From contig NZ_LN831277.1 in the NCBI RefSeq assembly GCF_900069005.2, positions 328,386 to 392,385 of the forward strand: a DNA stretch of 64,000 nucleotides. The letters run 5' to 3'. Shown piece by piece: positions 51,173-60,216 of the stretch. Made by a program: the position numbers and the translations under genes. The notes beneath the pieces are model-generated. The model was not told the DNA's origin. It was given only the letters and a program-made list of their open reading frames with translations, and ran no database searches. Source of the DNA: Paenibacillus sp. GM2 (GTDB lineage: Bacteria > Bacillota > Bacilli > Paenibacillales > Paenibacillaceae). The first letter of the stretch is position 1. Each line of letters begins with the position of its first letter.

Positions 51173-52914
51173 TGGGTAAGGGACTAATGAAGTTCAAAGG
51201 AATCAAGCCGGTCTTGTGCTTAATGGCCGGCTTGACCTTTATTCAGACGATAGCGATTATATTGCAGGCAAAATGGCTTGCGGAAGCGGTATCCGCTCTG
51301 TTTGCCGGCGCCAAGCTACAGGAACAGGCCGGAACAGTTGGCTTGTTCCTGTTTGCTTTTCTGGTGCGGCAGCTATGCGGACTGGCTGAGCAGAAGCTTG
51401 CCTTCCGCTTCGCGGAGCAGACGGGGAGCGCTCTTCGGGAGCGCGTGTTGTCCAAGCTCTTTGAGCTTGGACCCAGGTTTGCTGGCCGCGAAGGGACAGG
51501 CAATCTGGTAACGCTGATTCTTGAGGGAGTCGCCAAGTTCCGCAAATATTTGGAGCTGTCCTTGCCGCGGATGCTGGCAACAGGGGTTACACCGATTCTG
51601 ATTTTGGCTTATGTTTTTACGCTGGATGTGACCTCCGGGGTGATTCTGACCGTAACGATGCCGATCCTGATCATCTTTATGATTCTGATTGGGCTTACGG
51701 CTCGTAAACAGATGGATCGCCAATGGGAGTCGTACCGGATGTTATCGAATCACTTCGTAGATTCGCTGCGCGGGTTGGAGACGCTCAAGTTCCTCGGGCG
51801 GAGCAGGACACATATCGAATCGATAGAGAGGGTCAGCAATTCTTATCGTTCGGCGACGATGCGGACGCTTCGCGTTGCCTTTCTGTCATCGTTTGCGCTC
51901 GATTTCTTCACGATGCTGTCGGTCGCTTCGGTTGCCGTCAGCCTTGGCTTAAGGCTTATTGATGGACGAATGACCTTGCTTACTGGATTGACCGTGCTGA
52001 TTCTGGCTCCGGAATATTTCCTGCCGGTGCGCATGGTTGGTGCCGATTATCATGCGACGCTTGACGGCAAGGAAGCTGGAGAAGCGATGGAGAACATTAT
52101 TGATGAGGCAGAGAAGGAATCGGCAAAAGCAGCGGTGGTTCCTGCAGCTGCTGATTTTAGCTGGAAGCGGGAGAGCAAGCTGATGCTTCATGCGGTTGGT
52201 ATGACGCATGAAGCAGCAGGGCGCGCATCTCTCGAGGACGTGAGCCTGACTTTTAGCGGTATTGAAAAGATAGGAATTATCGGCGAGAGCGGAGCCGGCA
52301 AGTCAACGCTGATTGATGTACTGGGCGGATTCCTGCGCCCTACTTCCGGGAATTTTGAGCTGAATGGTCATGCCTTAGGCGATCTTGGCGCCTCCGGATG
52401 GAGGGATCTGATCACATATATCCCTCAGAAGCCGTATATATTCAGCTGCAGCTTGGCGGATAATATTCGCTTCAACAGGCCGGAAGCTTCCATAGAGGAA
52501 GTGGCAAGCGCGGCGAAAGCTGCCGGGTTGGAGAGCGTGCTAGATGGTCTGCCGCTTGGGCTGGATGAGCCGATTGGCGGCGGAGGAAGGCCGCTGAGCG
52601 GCGGTCAGGAGCAGCGCGTAGCATTGGCCCGGGCTTTGCTTAGCGAGCGGCCGATTATATTGCTTGATGAGCCAACAGCGCATCTAGATATTGAGACGGA
52701 ATACGAACTGAAGGAGACCATGCTCCCTCTGTTTGAACATAAATTGGTCATTTTGGCCACGCATCGCCTGCACTGGATGCAGGATATGGACCGGGTTGTC
52801 GTTATGGAGCAGGGTCATGTGGTGGAGTACGGTACACCGGAGCAGTTAATAGAAGGCAAGGGAGCTTTTTATCAGCTGATGGTTTCGCAGCAGGAGGGAT
52901 ATGATGAAGGATAA
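51172..52914 (+). CDS. cydD: ABC exporter subunit for bd oxidase assembly, CydD
   Basis: 580-residue half-transporter with fused membrane and ATPase domains, needed to export glutathione/cysteine-type reductant or otherwise mature the bd oxidase. Six helices in the first 290 residues, Walker A GESGAGKSTL, signature LSGGQEQRVALAR, Walker B IILLDEPTAHLD. Start ATG overlaps the cydB stop (TAATG); ATG at 51187 is possible. Heterodimer partner is the next gene. Confidence 0.94.
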   Translation: MGKGLMKFKGIKPVLCLMAGLTFIQTIAIILQAKWLAEAVSALFAGAKLQEQAGTVGLFLFAFLVRQLCGLAEQKLAFRFAEQTGSALRERVLSKLFELGPRFAGREGTGNLVTLILEGVAKFRKYLELSLPRMLATGVTPILILAYVFTLDVTSGVILTVTMPILIIFMILIGLTARKQMDRQWESYRMLSNHFVDSLRGLETLKFLGRSRTHIESIERVSNSYRSATMRTLRVAFLSSFALDFFTMLSVASVAVSLGLRLIDGRMTLLTGLTVLILAPEYFLPVRMVGADYHATLDGKEAGEAMENIIDEAEKESAKAAVVPAAADFSWKRESKLMLHAVGMTHEAAGRASLEDVSLTFSGIEKIGIIGESGAGKSTLIDVLGGFLRPTSGNFELNGHALGDLGASGWRDLITYIPQKPYIFSCSLADNIRFNRPEASIEEVASAAKAAGLESVLDGLPLGLDEPIGGGGRPLSGGQEQRVALARALLSERPIILLDEPTAHLDIETEYELKETMLPLFEHKLVILATHRLHWMQDMDRVVVMEQGHVVEYGTPEQLIEGKGAFYQLMVSQQEGYDEG

Positions 52915-54688
52915 TCTTACGGATAAGGGTTGGATCACACCGTATTTTCGCCTCTATAGCGGCCGTTTTGCTCTGTACCTGATTCTGGGTGTACTAACTT
53001 TGCTGTCCGCTTCGATGCTGATGTTCACTTCGGGTTATCTCATTACCAAGTCATCTACAATGCCTTACAATATACTGCTGGTCTACGTGCCGATTGTGGG
53101 TGTTCGGGCGTTTGGCATCGGCCGGTCTGTCATCCATTATATTGAGCGATTAGTTGGTCATGACGCGGTACTGCGCATATTGTCGCGGATGCGGGTTCGC
53201 TTGTACCGCGTACTGGAGCCGCAAGCTCTATTTATCCGTTCGCGCTACCGGACAGGAGATATTCTCGGTGCGCTCGCCGATGACATTGAACAGCTTCAGA
53301 ATGTATATATCCGCACAGTGTTCCCAAGCCTGGTGGCTATCGTACTCTATGCAACCGTCGTTGTGGCCCTGGGGATGTTTGATGTGGTATTTGCTCTCTT
53401 GGTCGCGTTGTATATTTTAATTCTGGTCGCTGTGCTTCCCTATATTTCTCTGAGACTAACAAGAAGGACAAATGCCGAGGTCAAACGAGAGCGCAATGGA
53501 CTTTATCAACAGTTGACCGATGCGGTGATGGGGATCGGCGATTGGGTAATTAGCGGGCGGCATCATGATTTTCTAACCGATTATGAATGCGCTGAGGCGG
53601 TTGTTGCCAATAAGGAGCGCAAGCTGCACGTCTGGTCAAGATGGAGAGGGTTGATCGGCCAGCTTGTGGTTGGCTTGGCCGCCGTTGCGATGATCTATTG
53701 GTCCACCGGACAGGCAGCAGCGGGACATATCGACCCTACCTTGATCGCAGCCTTCGTGCTGGTTGTGTTTCCGCTGGCGGATGCCTTTCTGCCTGTGGCA
53801 GATGCGGTGGAGCGAATTCCGGAGTATAAGGAGTCGCTGGATCGGCTGGTCCGAATGGAGGGCCAAAGCGGCGAAGGCCCGACAGATAGGGAAAATTCTC
53901 TAAATAAGTCGAGTTACGGTATTGAGAGTTCTTCCGGGGCAGCGCTACAAGTCCGCTTGAAGCTGGAGCATGTTAAATTTACTTATGATAATGAGGGAGC
54001 AAACTCAGTGGATGGCGTCTCCATTGATATTCCTCAAGGCAAGCGGATCGCCGTGATCGGGCGCAGCGGTGCAGGCAAATCGACGCTGCTTAAGCTGATT
54101 CAGGGGGCTCTGGAGCCTGCGGAAGGCGCGGTAATGATTAATGATCGGGCTGCCGTCGATTATGGTGAGGAGATTCCGAAACTGATTTCCGTATTGAATC
54201 AGAGCCCTCATCTGTTCGATACAACAGTTGCCAACAATATCCTGCTTGGCCGTCCGGAGGCCAGTGAGGAAGAGATTCAGCAGGCTGCCGAGCAGGCCCG
54301 AATGGGAGAGCTGATGGCCTCGCTTCCGGAAGGTTTGAATACGCCGATGCGTGAGACGGGACAGCGCTTCTCAGGTGGGGAGCGGCAGCGTATTGCATTG
54401 GCTCGAGTGCTGCTGCAGAATACGCCGGTCCTTATTCTTGATGAGCCTACGGTAGGGCTTGATCCTCGGACGGAACGGGCGCTGTTGTCTACGATTTTCC
54501 AAGCAACGTCCGGCAAGTCTTTAATCTGGGTGACGCATCATCTAGTTGGTGCGGAGCATATGGACGAGATTATATTCATGGAGCATGGCCGTATTATTAT
54601 GCGCGGTACCCATGCCGAATTAATGGAGCGCGAGCCGCGCTACCGCAACCTGTATCATTTGGATCGGCCGGTGAGTACTGGCGAGTGA
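52904..54688 (+). CDS. cydC: ABC exporter subunit for bd oxidase assembly, CydC
   Basis: 594-residue half-transporter: six helices, Walker A GRSGAGKSTLL, signature FSGGERQRIALAR, Walker B VLILDEPTVGLD, H-loop WVTHH. Two adjacent ATGs (52901, 52904) follow GGAGGG; the second has the better spacing. Overlaps cydD by 11-14 bp. Ends the cydABDC operon; a nested palindromic repeat follows instead of a simple terminator. Confidence 0.94.
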   Translation: MKDNLTDKGWITPYFRLYSGRFALYLILGVLTLLSASMLMFTSGYLITKSSTMPYNILLVYVPIVGVRAFGIGRSVIHYIERLVGHDAVLRILSRMRVRLYRVLEPQALFIRSRYRTGDILGALADDIEQLQNVYIRTVFPSLVAIVLYATVVVALGMFDVVFALLVALYILILVAVLPYISLRLTRRTNAEVKRERNGLYQQLTDAVMGIGDWVISGRHHDFLTDYECAEAVVANKERKLHVWSRWRGLIGQLVVGLAAVAMIYWSTGQAAAGHIDPTLIAAFVLVVFPLADAFLPVADAVERIPEYKESLDRLVRMEGQSGEGPTDRENSLNKSSYGIESSSGAALQVRLKLEHVKFTYDNEGANSVDGVSIDIPQGKRIAVIGRSGAGKSTLLKLIQGALEPAEGAVMINDRAAVDYGEEIPKLISVLNQSPHLFDTTVANNILLGRPEASEEEIQQAAEQARMGELMASLPEGLNTPMRETGQRFSGGERQRIALARVLLQNTPVLILDEPTVGLDPRTERALLSTIFQATSGKSLIWVTHHLVGAEHMDEIIFMEHGRIIMRGTHAELMEREPRYRNLYHLDRPVSTGE

Positions 54689-54705
54689 ATGCTGTGCGCT
54701 TGCTG

Positions 54706-54891
54706 CTAACGGAAATACTGACCGCTATTAAGGCAAAAACGACAGGTTTTTGAATCTAACGGAACTCGGGTGCGTTATCCGGTAGGAATAAGGTTCCTAT
54801 TCCTTCACTCAGGCCCAATAGCGTCTCCTGGTTCCGTTAGACTATTTGAAGGACCTACTAATGTTCAAATAAGGCATGTAGTTTCCGTTAG
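54706..54891. repeat. Nested CTAACGGAA inverted-repeat element
   Basis: Four copies of one 9-mer: CTAACGGAA at 54706 and 54756, TTCCGTTAG at 54832 and 54883, arranged as two concentric inverted repeats about a central hairpin AGGAATA / TATTCCT (54784-54804). All three symmetry centres fall near 54795-54798. No open frame. Such TTCCGTTAG palindromes recur between genes in Paenibacillus, as I recall; copy number here must be checked genome-wide. Confidence 0.75.
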
Positions 54892-54905
54892 AATAAGAGA
54901 TTTAT

Positions 54906-54949
54906 AAAAGGTCGAGTACCGGGCAAGTGTAGCCCGAACTCGACCTTTT
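54906..54949. terminator. Bidirectional terminator beside GH74 gene
   Basis: Arms AAAAGGTCGAGTACCGGGC and GCCCGAACTCGACCTTTT (about 17 pairs) with an 8-bp loop, 6 bp from the stop of the leftward xyloglucanase gene. Confidence 0.9.
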
Positions 54950-54954
54950 ATAGA

Positions 54955-57900
54955 TTAAGGCTCTACGCCCCAGACAAGCTGTCCACTAATATATCCAGTG
55001 AGCTTCGGGCTATCCTGATAGGTGGATGCCACTGAATTGAAGGAGAAGTCATCGCTTTGATTGTAGTTAGTCCAGTCCGATTTGGAGAGACGGATCTGCA
55101 GGTCGATGCTCTGTCCGGCAGCGAGGCTGCCCGCATTACTGGTGAATCCGAATTCAGCATAGTAATCAGCACCGGGCTTGGCGGTTGAGAGTTTCACAAA
55201 GCTACCGGTCACATTGCTGCTCCCGACCTGAGACCAGTCGCAGAAGAAATTTTGCGGCTTCTCCCCGTCGATGGTGTAGTAGTAACGGAGCTTGACATCG
55301 GCCAGGAGCAAGGCTTCCGTTCCCGTGTTGATTAAGTGGATTCGTGGACTAATCGTATTTACATTGGCAGTCAGAGCTCCGTTATACATTTGAATTTGAA
55401 TGTCGCCATGGGTCGCTTCTGTGGTATCCGTGATCTGAATCCGAAGAGTTTGTGCCTCTCCGGCGCTAAAGTGAAAGGTCAAGTTCGTCGTACCAAGCGG
55501 TTGGTTAGCCAGATAGCTGCTTAAGACCGTAACAGTATTGCCTGACCCTGATAAAGTATAGTCGATTTCCTCCGCCAGTGTGGCGGAGCCGTTCGTAATA
55601 CCGTTAAATACGTTATCGTTCAAAGTTAGAGCTACCGGAATGGCAGCCTGATTTCCGATTTTCTTGTCAAAGACGGCCGTCGAAGGTGAAATGGCTGAAT
55701 TTACGCCGGGATTTGGTTCGCCCAGAGCATCACCGTAGACGATACCCAGTCCGTTGGTTCCGATGTAGACGCGGCCATAAATTCTTGGGTCCCCTGTAAT
55801 AGCCGAGTTGGTGGATGCGTATTGGTGCTGATCATCGTTGATTCTGACCCAGCTTGCTCCGCCGTCATTTGAGCGGAAGATGCCGCGTATTCCATCGATT
55901 TTAGCGCTGGTATACAGCGCCATGTAGCTGCCTCCAGGCGCGGCCTTGCCGAAGCCGATAACATTAGCTTCCTGTACATTGGCGAGCTTGGAGAAGGTCA
56001 TGCCGGAATCGGTGGAATGCCATAATCCGTAGATTCCACTTGCCAAACTGCCTCCTGCCAGCCAAATGTCGCCTTCTGCTCCCGGCATGGCTTTGAAGTC
56101 CAGATCGCCTTCTACAGGAAGCCCGGTGGCGGAAGTCTGAATGAAGGAAGCACCGCCGTTTGTGCTGCTATAGAACTTCCCGTCTGACCAAGCGTAGAAA
56201 TTGTTCGAGTTCACCCGGTCGGAGGCGATTTTGGCGCCTGCGGGTACTCCGCTGCTTGCCGTCCAGGAGTTGCCGTTATTTTTAGAGTAAAATACACCTT
56301 TATCGGAAGTGCTCCAGACGAGGGAGTCGCCGCTGGCCGACAGAGCGACCTTTCCTCCGCCGGCTGTTCCGGATGGCTCACTGTTGCTCGTATACCAATT
56401 GCTTCCGCCGTCCCGGGAATAACCAATGGATTTGGCGTTCGGGTCTGCTGATTTATCGGCAGTACCAACGCGTACGATGTAGCTTGGATCAAGCTCGGCG
56501 TAATCGATGTCGGTTGTGCTGTTCGGGTGGGTCATCATTTTGGCCGGGGCTTGTGTCAGATCATCATGCCGGAACCCGGTAACATCGCCAAGCCCGCTAA
56601 TTAAATGGGCTCCGGCAGGAGGGCTGATCAAGTCGATAACAGCTGTTTCCTCGATTCCCTTGGCCATGACGCTCAGATTGATCTTCTTCCCCTGATCCCA
56701 ATCGGTCAGGTTGTTCGTGCCGTAGATGGTAGCACCTGTTCCATACATCATCCGGTTGGAATCGAATGGGTCGATCTCCAAATCACCAATCATCCAGCCC
56801 AACTTGGGCGTAATCTCGGGCGGTGCCGGATTCGTGCCAAAAGTCAGCCAGGGAGCGGAGGATATATCTTGTGTGTAGCGAAGTGTGCGGTCCGGGTAAC
56901 CGTTCCAGTCCCAAATCCGGGTCCAGGTCGAACCGCCATCGGTGCTGCGGAAAATGATTGCATCTGGCCACCAGGAATTTAATGTAGCCACCATAATTGT
57001 ATTTGGATGCTGAGCATCAACGGCCAGCCCGCCGTACCCATAGTAGTTATCATCGTTAGTGCTTGGCACCGGACTAATATTTGTCCAGATTCCTGTTAAG
57101 AGGTTCAGCTTCCAAACCTGTCCTTTAGTTCCGTCATAGGGTCCAGCCCCATCGCTGTAAGAAATGTATAAATGTCCGTTATCTGAAATGACGCCATGGT
57201 GGGGGAGAAAACCTGTAGGCTGTCCGGGTACAGCTGACCAAGTGACACCACCATCGGAGCTGTGGTATACGCTTTCATTTTTATCGGCAACCCCAACATA
57301 AATACTCTGGGTTGGCCCGTTGGCAGCTCCGGTGGAAGGATCAAAGGCAATCCAAGCAAGACCGACGATATCGCTCTGATATTCGTTGCTGGGATCCTCG
57401 ACATAGGTGCCCGGATTCGGGAAGCTGGTCACTTGGCTCCAAGTAGCTCCGTAATCGTTGCTCCGCCATAGCCCGTTGCCGCTTCTTGCACCAAAATAGA
57501 GAATGCTGTTCAGATTTGGATCAATGACGAGCCGCTCTCCCATCGAGCGTCCCGGCATATTGCCGCCAACCTTGAAGGGCAAGCTTGTGTTTTCCCAAGT
57601 CTCACCGCGGTCGGTAGAGCGCAATATGCTGCCGTTGTTAGGATCCCAGCTGTTCGTGTAGGTTCCTACGGCCAGATAGAGACGATCCGGGTCAACCGGG
57701 TCTGTAGCCAGGGCGTCGACACCGGTCTTGCCCCATTCCTCAAAGCCTACTCCATCCAACAGCTGGACCCAGCTATCATCCACCGGGCTCCAGCGATAAG
57801 CGCCCCCGATATCCGTTCTGGCGTAGATCAGATCAGGTTCGGATGAATTAAAAATGATGCCGGGTACAAATCCGCCTCCGCCTCCAGTCACCGCCTTATT

Positions 57901-58023
57901 CCATACATAGGCCTCGTCCGTTGCGGCTTGTGCTTTCATGGGTGCTTCAATAAAGGAAGCTCCCGCCAAAATGATCGTAAGCAGTACAATATGAACACCT
58001 CTGAGCAATCTATTATTCCCCAA
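54955..58023 (-). CDS. Secreted xyloglucanase, GH74-X2-CBM3
   Basis: Endo-xyloglucanase of 1022 residues. Signal peptide to about residue 34 (AQAA). GH74 double beta-propeller (about 36-770) with many BNR-type S-x-D-x-G-x-T-W repeats and the catalytic aspartates expected at D71 (YARTDIGGAYRW) and in LGDVTGFRHDD. X2 module at about 772-869 (ISPSTAVFDKKIGNQAAIPV), CBM3 at about 870-1022 (IQIQMYNG, YYYTIDGEKPQNFFCDWSQ), giving cellulose binding. This order is known from Paenibacillus XEG74 enzymes. TTG start, GGGAGG 8 bp upstream. Acts outside the cell on plant cell-wall xyloglucan; monocistronic. Confidence 0.95.
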   Translation of the reverse strand: MGNNRLLRGVHIVLLTIILAGASFIEAPMKAQAATDEAYVWNKAVTGGGGGFVPGIIFNSSEPDLIYARTDIGGAYRWSPVDDSWVQLLDGVGFEEWGKTGVDALATDPVDPDRLYLAVGTYTNSWDPNNGSILRSTDRGETWENTSLPFKVGGNMPGRSMGERLVIDPNLNSILYFGARSGNGLWRSNDYGATWSQVTSFPNPGTYVEDPSNEYQSDIVGLAWIAFDPSTGAANGPTQSIYVGVADKNESVYHSSDGGVTWSAVPGQPTGFLPHHGVISDNGHLYISYSDGAGPYDGTKGQVWKLNLLTGIWTNISPVPSTNDDNYYGYGGLAVDAQHPNTIMVATLNSWWPDAIIFRSTDGGSTWTRIWDWNGYPDRTLRYTQDISSAPWLTFGTNPAPPEITPKLGWMIGDLEIDPFDSNRMMYGTGATIYGTNNLTDWDQGKKINLSVMAKGIEETAVIDLISPPAGAHLISGLGDVTGFRHDDLTQAPAKMMTHPNSTTDIDYAELDPSYIVRVGTADKSADPNAKSIGYSRDGGSNWYTSNSEPSGTAGGGKVALSASGDSLVWSTSDKGVFYSKNNGNSWTASSGVPAGAKIASDRVNSNNFYAWSDGKFYSSTNGGASFIQTSATGLPVEGDLDFKAMPGAEGDIWLAGGSLASGIYGLWHSTDSGMTFSKLANVQEANVIGFGKAAPGGSYMALYTSAKIDGIRGIFRSNDGGASWVRINDDQHQYASTNSAITGDPRIYGRVYIGTNGLGIVYGDALGEPNPGVNSAISPSTAVFDKKIGNQAAIPVALTLNDNVFNGITNGSATLAEEIDYTLSGSGNTVTVLSSYLANQPLGTTNLTFHFSAGEAQTLRIQITDTTEATHGDIQIQMYNGALTANVNTISPRIHLINTGTEALLLADVKLRYYYTIDGEKPQNFFCDWSQVGSSNVTGSFVKLSTAKPGADYYAEFGFTSNAGSLAAGQSIDLQIRLSKSDWTNYNQSDDFSFNSVASTYQDSPKLTGYISGQLVWGVEP

Positions 58024-58516
58024 CTTGAAAACCTCCCGATTCGATTGTTTTGGAAGATAGATGGTATTTAATTCTCATAAGGCCGATGATCGAACAACGG
58101 TTCCTTCTATCACCCTCCTTCACTGGGAATTGGAATGTTCTGTCTTACTCGCGAGGCGGATTGTGGAAAGGCCCGGGCTTTTGCAGTGGGGTAACCTCAC
58201 AATGACAAGCTCACGTGAGAATTATGGACCCTTTGCCAACAGACTAACTGAACACCATAAAAGGATCAATAATATGTAATAAACACCACTAATTTCTATA
58301 TGAAAAAGTTTAAAAATCAGGTAATAATTAGTGGTTTTATTTTTAAAAGCAAGCTGTTTCCAACAGGTTTTCTTATATAGCTTTCACTCCTAGCGGATAG
58401 CCGATATAATGGGGATTAATATACTCAAGGGACATCAACACTTCATGAGGCCTGAACAGCATCAGGAGTCATGATATTAATATGAATGACCGCCAGGAAT
58501 TTGGAGGTGAAGGGCT
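58024..58516. other. 493-bp divergent intergenic region
   Basis: Between the leftward GH74 gene and rightward gltC. On the GH74 side it holds GC-rich dyads (AAAGGCCCGGGCTTTT at 58167-58182, GTGGGGTAACCTCAC at 58186-58200) that could be a structured leader; I recognise no riboswitch class. CCACTAATT / AATTAGTGG (58286, 58326) is a long-loop hairpin. TATAAT at 58405-58410 with TTTCAC 17 bp upstream is a likely gltC promoter. A 72-codon frame at 58061-58279 lacks a ribosome binding site. Confidence 0.5.
58443..58474 (+). promoter_or_regulatory. Inverted repeat in the gltC leader
   Basis: TCATGA-GG-CCTGA, six-base centre, TCAGG-AG-TCATGA: a 13-bp imperfect dyad 43 bp before the gltC start and downstream of its -10 box. 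Candidate autoregulatory LysR-type site. Confidence 0.45.
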
Positions 58517-59434
58517 TTGGAACTGAGACAGATTCAATATTTCATTGAGGTAGCGAAGCTTGAACATGTAACAGAAGCTTCTTATGTGCTGCATGTATCG
58601 CAGTCTGCGGTAAGTCGGCAAATCTTCAAGCTGGAATCGGAATTGGGAGTTAATCTGTTCATCCATGAGGGACGCAAAGTGAAGCTGACGCCGATCGGAC
58701 GGCTATTTCTGTCTCATATGGAACAATTAATGAAGGTCATCGACAATGCCCAACAGGAGATCAACGAATTTCTGGATCCGGAACGCGGTACGGTTCGCAT
58801 CGGATTTCCCAGTAGCTTGGCGGCGCAGATGATTCCGAAGGTTGTCTCGGCCTTCCGCGAACGCTATCCTGCCGTTCATTTCCAATTGCAGCATGGTTCC
58901 TACAAGGAGCTTGTGGAGTCGGTGATTCAGGGCGACATGAACCTGGCGATTATGGGGCCTGTACCGCAGCATGAGCCGCAGATTAAGAGCGAGGTTCTCT
59001 TTCAGGAGAAATTCGTGGCCATGATGCCGGCAAATCATCGATTGGCCGAGAAAAGCGCTATTCGCCTAAGTGAATTGAAGGGTGATTATTTTGTACTGTT
59101 CCCGGAAGGATTTATTCTTAGAGAGATTGTGGTGGATGCTTGCTCCAATCTGGGCTTCAAGCCGAAGGTCGCTTTTGAGGGTGACGACCTCGATGCGATC
59201 AAGGGCTTGGTAGGTGCGGGGATGGGGCTGACTATTTTACCGGAGATCGCTTTGAATGAGCATCTCGCCTCGACGATTATTACTTTACCGGTGATTGAAC
59301 CGGTCGTTACCAGGGATGTCGGAGTCATTATTCCTGCTAATCGTGAGCTGCCGCCAACAGAGAAACTGTTCTATGAGTTTCTGAAGAATCAAACGGATAG
59401 GTTCGGATTCGATAGCAGTTTGAATCAGAAATAA
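58517..59434 (+). CDS. gltC: LysR-family regulator, GltC-like
   Basis: 305 residues. N-terminal winged helix (about 1-60, LRQIQYFIEVAKLEHVTEAS, QSAVSRQIFKLE), then the co-inducer domain with RGTVRIGFPSSLA, FVLFPEGFILRE and GDDLDAIKGLVGAGMG, all very close to B. subtilis GltC, activator of glutamate synthase. TTG start 6 bp after GGAGGTGA. The usual divergent partner gltAB is absent; the neighbours are a xyloglucanase gene and, 2.2 kb on, gdhA. The regulated target here is therefore open. Confidence 0.88.
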   Translation: MELRQIQYFIEVAKLEHVTEASYVLHVSQSAVSRQIFKLESELGVNLFIHEGRKVKLTPIGRLFLSHMEQLMKVIDNAQQEINEFLDPERGTVRIGFPSSLAAQMIPKVVSAFRERYPAVHFQLQHGSYKELVESVIQGDMNLAIMGPVPQHEPQIKSEVLFQEKFVAMMPANHRLAEKSAIRLSELKGDYFVLFPEGFILREIVVDACSNLGFKPKVAFEGDDLDAIKGLVGAGMGLTILPEIALNEHLASTIITLPVIEPVVTRDVGVIIPANRELPPTEKLFYEFLKNQTDRFGFDSSLNQK

Positions 59435-59540
59435 GTATGATGGCAAGTTCTATCGATTTTCATAAATAGCCCTGAGTTTCCTGATATTAGGTGTAGGGAC
59501 ATATTGAAATTGTTAACTTTAAATAAACGCTGTGATATTT

Positions 59541-59572
59541 GTCATTAAGTTCATAACTTAATGACTTTTTTT
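59541..59572 (+). terminator. Terminator of gltC
   Basis: Perfect 11-bp stem GTCATTAAGTT / AACTTAATGAC with a 3-bp loop and seven T. Confidence 0.95.
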
Positions 59573-59720
59573 GTTGAAAATGTGGTAAAATTAATTATGG
59601 GTGTTCAAGTGTGAGGAATTGTTCAGTTTTTCACTAACTTTTATTAAGCGAGAAAGGCTATGGGGGCCTCTAACCCTCCCAAATTTAAGCATTGTTGCTT
59701 ATCGCAAAGGAGAATCAGCT

Positions 59721-60158
59721 ATGTCAGAAGCGATCACAGAAACGAAGTCTGAGCAAGAGACAGTATCGTCCAATCAAGGTGGACGGGATATTATTGATCA
59801 ACTGTTAACCCCTGAGGTTCAGGAATCATTGACAGCCCTGGTACAGCAGCTTCCGAAGTTGACCGAGCTCGTTGATGTGATGACGAAATCCTATGATTTT
59901 GCTAAATCGGTATCTACGGACGAAATCCTTAAAAACGATACGATCGGGGCTATCACGGAGATCGCGGGACCGGTTAAGGACAAGGTGAAGCATATCGCTG
60001 CCAATGTGATCGAAGCCAAGGATCGCGCAGATGCGAGCCAAGAGGTTATCGGTCTTTTTGGTCTGCTCAAAATGCTTAAGGATCCTGAAGCGCAGAAGAT
60101 CTTCCGTTTCTTTAACGCTTATCTGCAGGTGGCCGGAGAACGTAATCAACAAAAATAG
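59721..60158 (+). CDS. DUF1641 protein
   Basis: 145-residue, mostly helical cytosolic protein of the DUF1641 family: LLTPEVQESLTALVQQLPKLTELVDVM in the N-terminal half and GLFGLLKMLKDPEAQKIFRF at the end, the typical family core. In other Bacillota it sits beside formate dehydrogenase or NADH dehydrogenase genes; here the type II NADH dehydrogenase follows after 58 bp. The ATG at 59721 has AAAGGAG; the longer frame from 59601 is in the promoter. Possibly a regulator or scaffold of the dehydrogenase; function unproven. Confidence 0.88.
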   Translation: MSEAITETKSEQETVSSNQGGRDIIDQLLTPEVQESLTALVQQLPKLTELVDVMTKSYDFAKSVSTDEILKNDTIGAITEIAGPVKDKVKHIAANVIEAKDRADASQEVIGLFGLLKMLKDPEAQKIFRFFNAYLQVAGERNQQK

Positions 60159-60216
60159 TATTTTATATAAGTATGGGTCCCAAATATTAACTAATGCATG
60201 AACGGAGGACGGAGTC

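Noticed and set aside
58061..58279. 72-codon plus-strand frame in the GH74-gltC gap
   Set aside because: Starts inside the GH74 leader, no Shine-Dalgarno, no family.
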